This document shows, in pieces, positions 61,889 through 64,000 of a stretch of 64,000 bases of DNA. The notes beneath the pieces were generated by a model. That model saw nothing but the letters and a program-made list of their open reading frames with translations. It ran no database searches and was not told the DNA's origin. A program made the translations under genes and the position numbers. Every line of letters begins with the position of its first letter. Position 1 is the first letter of the stretch. Source of the DNA: NORP233 sp050186825 (lineage in GTDB: Bacteria > Planctomycetota > J058); assembly GCA_050186825.1 (NCBI GenBank), contig JBFWYD010000063.1, positions 1-64,000 of the forward strand. Direction: 5' to 3'.

Positions 61889-63540
61889 GCCGTCCGCTCT
61901 TCTCGCGCCGCGCGCTGCTGCGCCTGGCCGCGGCCAGCGCGGCGGGCCTGGCGCTCCCCGGTTGCCCGGGCCCCGCGGCCCCGCCCCCGATCCCACGCGA
62001 GGGGATCGGCGGGGCGCTCCACGGCCAGGACCAGACCTTCGGCCACCTGCTGCGCTCGGGCGAGCTGCTGAAGCGCCCCATCCACGCCACCGAGGAGGCC
62101 GAGGTGGTGGTGCTGGGCGCGGGGGCGGCCGGCCTGAGCGCCGCCTGGCGGCTGCGCCGCGAGGGCGTGGTCCCGCGGGTGCTCGAGGCCGGGAAGACGC
62201 CGGGCGGCAACGCGCGCTGGGGCGAGCTGAGCGGCGTGACGCGTTACCCCTGGGGGGCGCACTACCTGCGCGTCCCCACCGCCGACCACCCCGCGCTCGA
62301 GCGCTTCCTCGAGGAGGTGGAGCTGATCCGCGGGCGCGACGCCCAGGGGCGCCCCGACTGGGACACGCGCGCGGTGTGCGTGGGGCCGCACGAGCGGCTG
62401 TTCGAGGGCGGGGTGTGGCGCGAGAACCTGTTCCCGCCCCCGCGCAGCGGCACGCCGCAGGACCAGGAGGAGATGCACCGCTTCGAGCGGCTGGTCGACC
62501 TCCTCTCCAAGCTGCGCGGGACCGACGGGCGGCGCGCCTTCGCGATCCCCGTCGAGCGCAGCTCGCGCGACGCGGAGCTCGTGGCCCTCGACGGGCTCGC
62601 CTTCGCGACCTGGTTCGAGCAGCAGGGCTTCGAGAGCAAGGCCCTGCGCTGGCTGCTCGACTACTCGGTGCGCGACGACTACGGCTGCACCCTGGAGACG
62701 ACCTCGGCCTGGGCCGGGCTCCACTACTTTTGCGCGCGCAAGAGCGACGACGAGACGCGCGAGCAGGTCCTGGCCTGGCCCGAGGGCAACGGCCGCCTGA
62801 TCCAGCTCCTGCTCCGGGCCGCCGGCGAGCAGCCCGTGGAGCCGCGCGCGCTCTGCTTCAAGGTCGACCCCGGCGCGCGCCCCGGGCTGCCCAGCGAGGC
62901 CCTGGTCTACCTGGGCGACAAGGACCGGGTCGTGCGCATCCGCGCCCAGCACCTGATCTGGGCCGGGCCCCAGTTCATCCTCCAGCACCTGTTGCCGGCC
63001 CCGTCGCCCGCGGCCAAGGCCTTCGGCTACGCGCCCTGGCTGGTCGCGAACCTGACCCTGCGCCGCGACCCCGAAGGCGTGGGCGCGGGGATCGCCTGGG
63101 ACAACGTGTTCTACGGCGCGGACTCGCTCGGCTACGTGGTCGCCAACCGCGAGCGCGCGCCGGGCGACCCGCTGGTCGTGACCTGGTACCAGCCCTTCAG
63201 CGGCGCCGACCCGCGCGCGGAGCGCGAGCGGCTGCTCGGCCTCGACCACGCCCGGATCGTGGACCTAGTGTGCGACGACGTGTTCGCCGTGCACCCGCGG
63301 CTCCGGGGCGAGCTCGTCGCCGTCGATGCCTGGCGCTGGGGCCACGCCATGATCCGCCCGGTCCAGGGCTTCATCTGGGGCGACCGCCTCGCCGCCCTCG
63401 AGCGCCAGGACGCGCTCCTCTGCGCGCACTCCGACCTGTCCGGGATCTCGATCTTCGAGGAGGCCTTCTACCGCGGCGTGCTCGCCGGGGAGGAGGTCCT
63501 GCGCCGCAAGGGCGCCACCTTCCAGAGCCTGATCGGTTAG
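61885..63540 (+). CDS. Tat-exported flavin-dependent amine oxidase-like protein, apparent ATA start
   Basis: 551 residues. The N-terminus reads SRPLFSRRALLRLAAASAAGLALPGC: a twin-arginine motif (SRRALLR), hydrophobic core and lipobox. The frame has no ATG, GTG or TTG between the previous gene's body and this signal; the codon in place is ATA 61885-61887, overlapping the TAA stop (ATAA). The FAD site VVVLGAGAAGLSAAWRLRREG (about 73) is followed by EAGKTPGGNARW and amine-oxidase-like regions (YPWGAHYLRVP, AWPEGNGRLIQLL), ending DLSGISIFEEAFYRGVLAGEE. An in-frame downstream start would delete the signal. Confidence 0.85.
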   Translation: MSRPLFSRRALLRLAAASAAGLALPGCPGPAAPPPIPREGIGGALHGQDQTFGHLLRSGELLKRPIHATEEAEVVVLGAGAAGLSAAWRLRREGVVPRVLEAGKTPGGNARWGELSGVTRYPWGAHYLRVPTADHPALERFLEEVELIRGRDAQGRPDWDTRAVCVGPHERLFEGGVWRENLFPPPRSGTPQDQEEMHRFERLVDLLSKLRGTDGRRAFAIPVERSSRDAELVALDGLAFATWFEQQGFESKALRWLLDYSVRDDYGCTLETTSAWAGLHYFCARKSDDETREQVLAWPEGNGRLIQLLLRAAGEQPVEPRALCFKVDPGARPGLPSEALVYLGDKDRVVRIRAQHLIWAGPQFILQHLLPAPSPAAKAFGYAPWLVANLTLRRDPEGVGAGIAWDNVFYGADSLGYVVANRERAPGDPLVVTWYQPFSGADPRAERERLLGLDHARIVDLVCDDVFAVHPRLRGELVAVDAWRWGHAMIRPVQGFIWGDRLAALERQDALLCAHSDLSGISIFEEAFYRGVLAGEEVLRRKGATFQSLIG

Positions 63541-63727
63541 GGCCAGCAGCGTCCCGAGCGCCAGTCATGTCCCGACCGGACTGCGCTGACCCACCTCTCG
63601 GCCCGCGGCGGTCCCATCCAGCACCCAACTCCGGGCTCGGCCGGCGCGCTCGCGCTGGCCCGGCGCTTGATCGCTCGGGAGGCGCCAGGGCTCAGCCCCG
63701 GCGTCTTCCACCTACCCCGGAGCAAGC

Positions 63728-64000
63728 ATGAACCTCCCTCGTTCTGGCTGGTGCCTCGCGCTGGCCCTCCTGACCTGCCTCCCCCTCGCGCGGGCCGACG
63801 ACCCCCAGCCGGAGTCGCCGCTGCGCTTCCCCGGCCCCGTCGAGGCCGCGCGCTACGGCTTCATCCACGACGACTGGCTCGACTGCCGGCGGATCACGAT
63901 CCAGGAGACCCAGCCCGGCGAGCTGACGCTCTCGGGCGCGGTCACCGACCTCGACTCCTGCGAGCGCGCCTTCCGCCTGGCACGGGCCTGGGAGGGCGTG
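63728..64000 (+). CDS. Secreted protein, 5' part
   Basis: The first 91 residues run to the right edge. ATG 63728 starts a clear Sec signal peptide (LALALLTCLPLARADD, cleavage near ARA-DD). The mature part has FIHDDWLDCRRITIQE and AVTDLDSCERAFRLARAW with two Cys, possibly a disulfide. No family can be named from this part. The 187-bp gap before it has no clear gene or promoter. Confidence 0.75.
   Translation, partial: MNLPRSGWCLALALLTCLPLARADDPQPESPLRFPGPVEAARYGFIHDDWLDCRRITIQETQPGELTLSGAVTDLDSCERAFRLARAWEGV

Overview
The window is a very GC-rich bacterial chromosome segment, dense in genes and rich in GTG starts and start/stop overlaps. It carries seven eukaryote-like Ser/Thr kinase genes, most with a membrane helix and a large output or sensor region, plus sulfatase-modifying-factor, Kelch, FHA and TPR modules. 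That repertoire best fits a Planctomycetota-like organism; Myxococcota is the main alternative. This is inferred from gene content only, because no rRNA or marker gene is present.

Layout. 0-6 kb: the 3' part of a kinase gene, a secreted phospholipase-D-like protein, a thioredoxin-like protein whose signal peptide is cut off by an in-frame TGA, and a small acidic protein with a good promoter and terminator. 6-14 kb: an overlapping operon with a P1B-type metal ATPase, an ABC ATPase with a huge repeat-derived tail, two ABC permease-like proteins and a TPR-like membrane protein. 14-20.7 kb: a kinase with an exact 90-bp insertion before DFG, an orphan NtrC-type regulator, and a kinase fused to two formylglycine-generating-enzyme-like domains. 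20.7-28.9 kb: a 38-bp tandem array with a 12-bp palindrome, a sirtuin, and a leftward operon of two paralogous zinc ribbon/OmpA/vWA proteins plus an ADP-forming acyl-CoA synthetase. 28.9-34.7 kb: a kinase with two FHA-like domains translationally coupled to a protein with two kinase domains. 34.7-42.6 kb: NmrA-like protein, kinase-Kelch protein, IPT/NHL lipoprotein with a disrupted centre, a kinase gene remnant, a multi-TM kinase and a divergent TPR protein. 42.6-50.8 kb: small accessory and metabolic genes (ArsR/SRPBCC pair, DUF4259-WGR gene with a frameshift, PLP decarboxylase with an AraC regulator, PPOX flavoprotein, mtnA). 50.8-64 kb: HEAT-like membrane protein operon, a rifampin-phosphotransferase/PEP-synthase-like enzyme, an RND (MMPL) exporter, an adenosine-deaminase-family enzyme, two secreted GRRWxY proteins, a Tat-exported flavin oxidase that seems to start with ATA, and the start of another secreted protein.

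Cross-cutting signals. (1) At least seven genes have a TAnnnT box ending 6-7 nt before the start codon, which implies leaderless mRNAs. (2) A composite repeat built from GCGAGTC-type repeats, a GATATCAGCGCAGAGATCGC module and a GGATTC/GGACTC hexamer array occurs inside the ABC ATPase gene and again between genes at 56 kb. (3) The kinase/FHA pair and the vWA/OmpA/zinc-ribbon pair are divergent neighbours and are the best candidate here for an undescribed signalling system. No tRNA, rRNA, CRISPR array or transposase was recognised.
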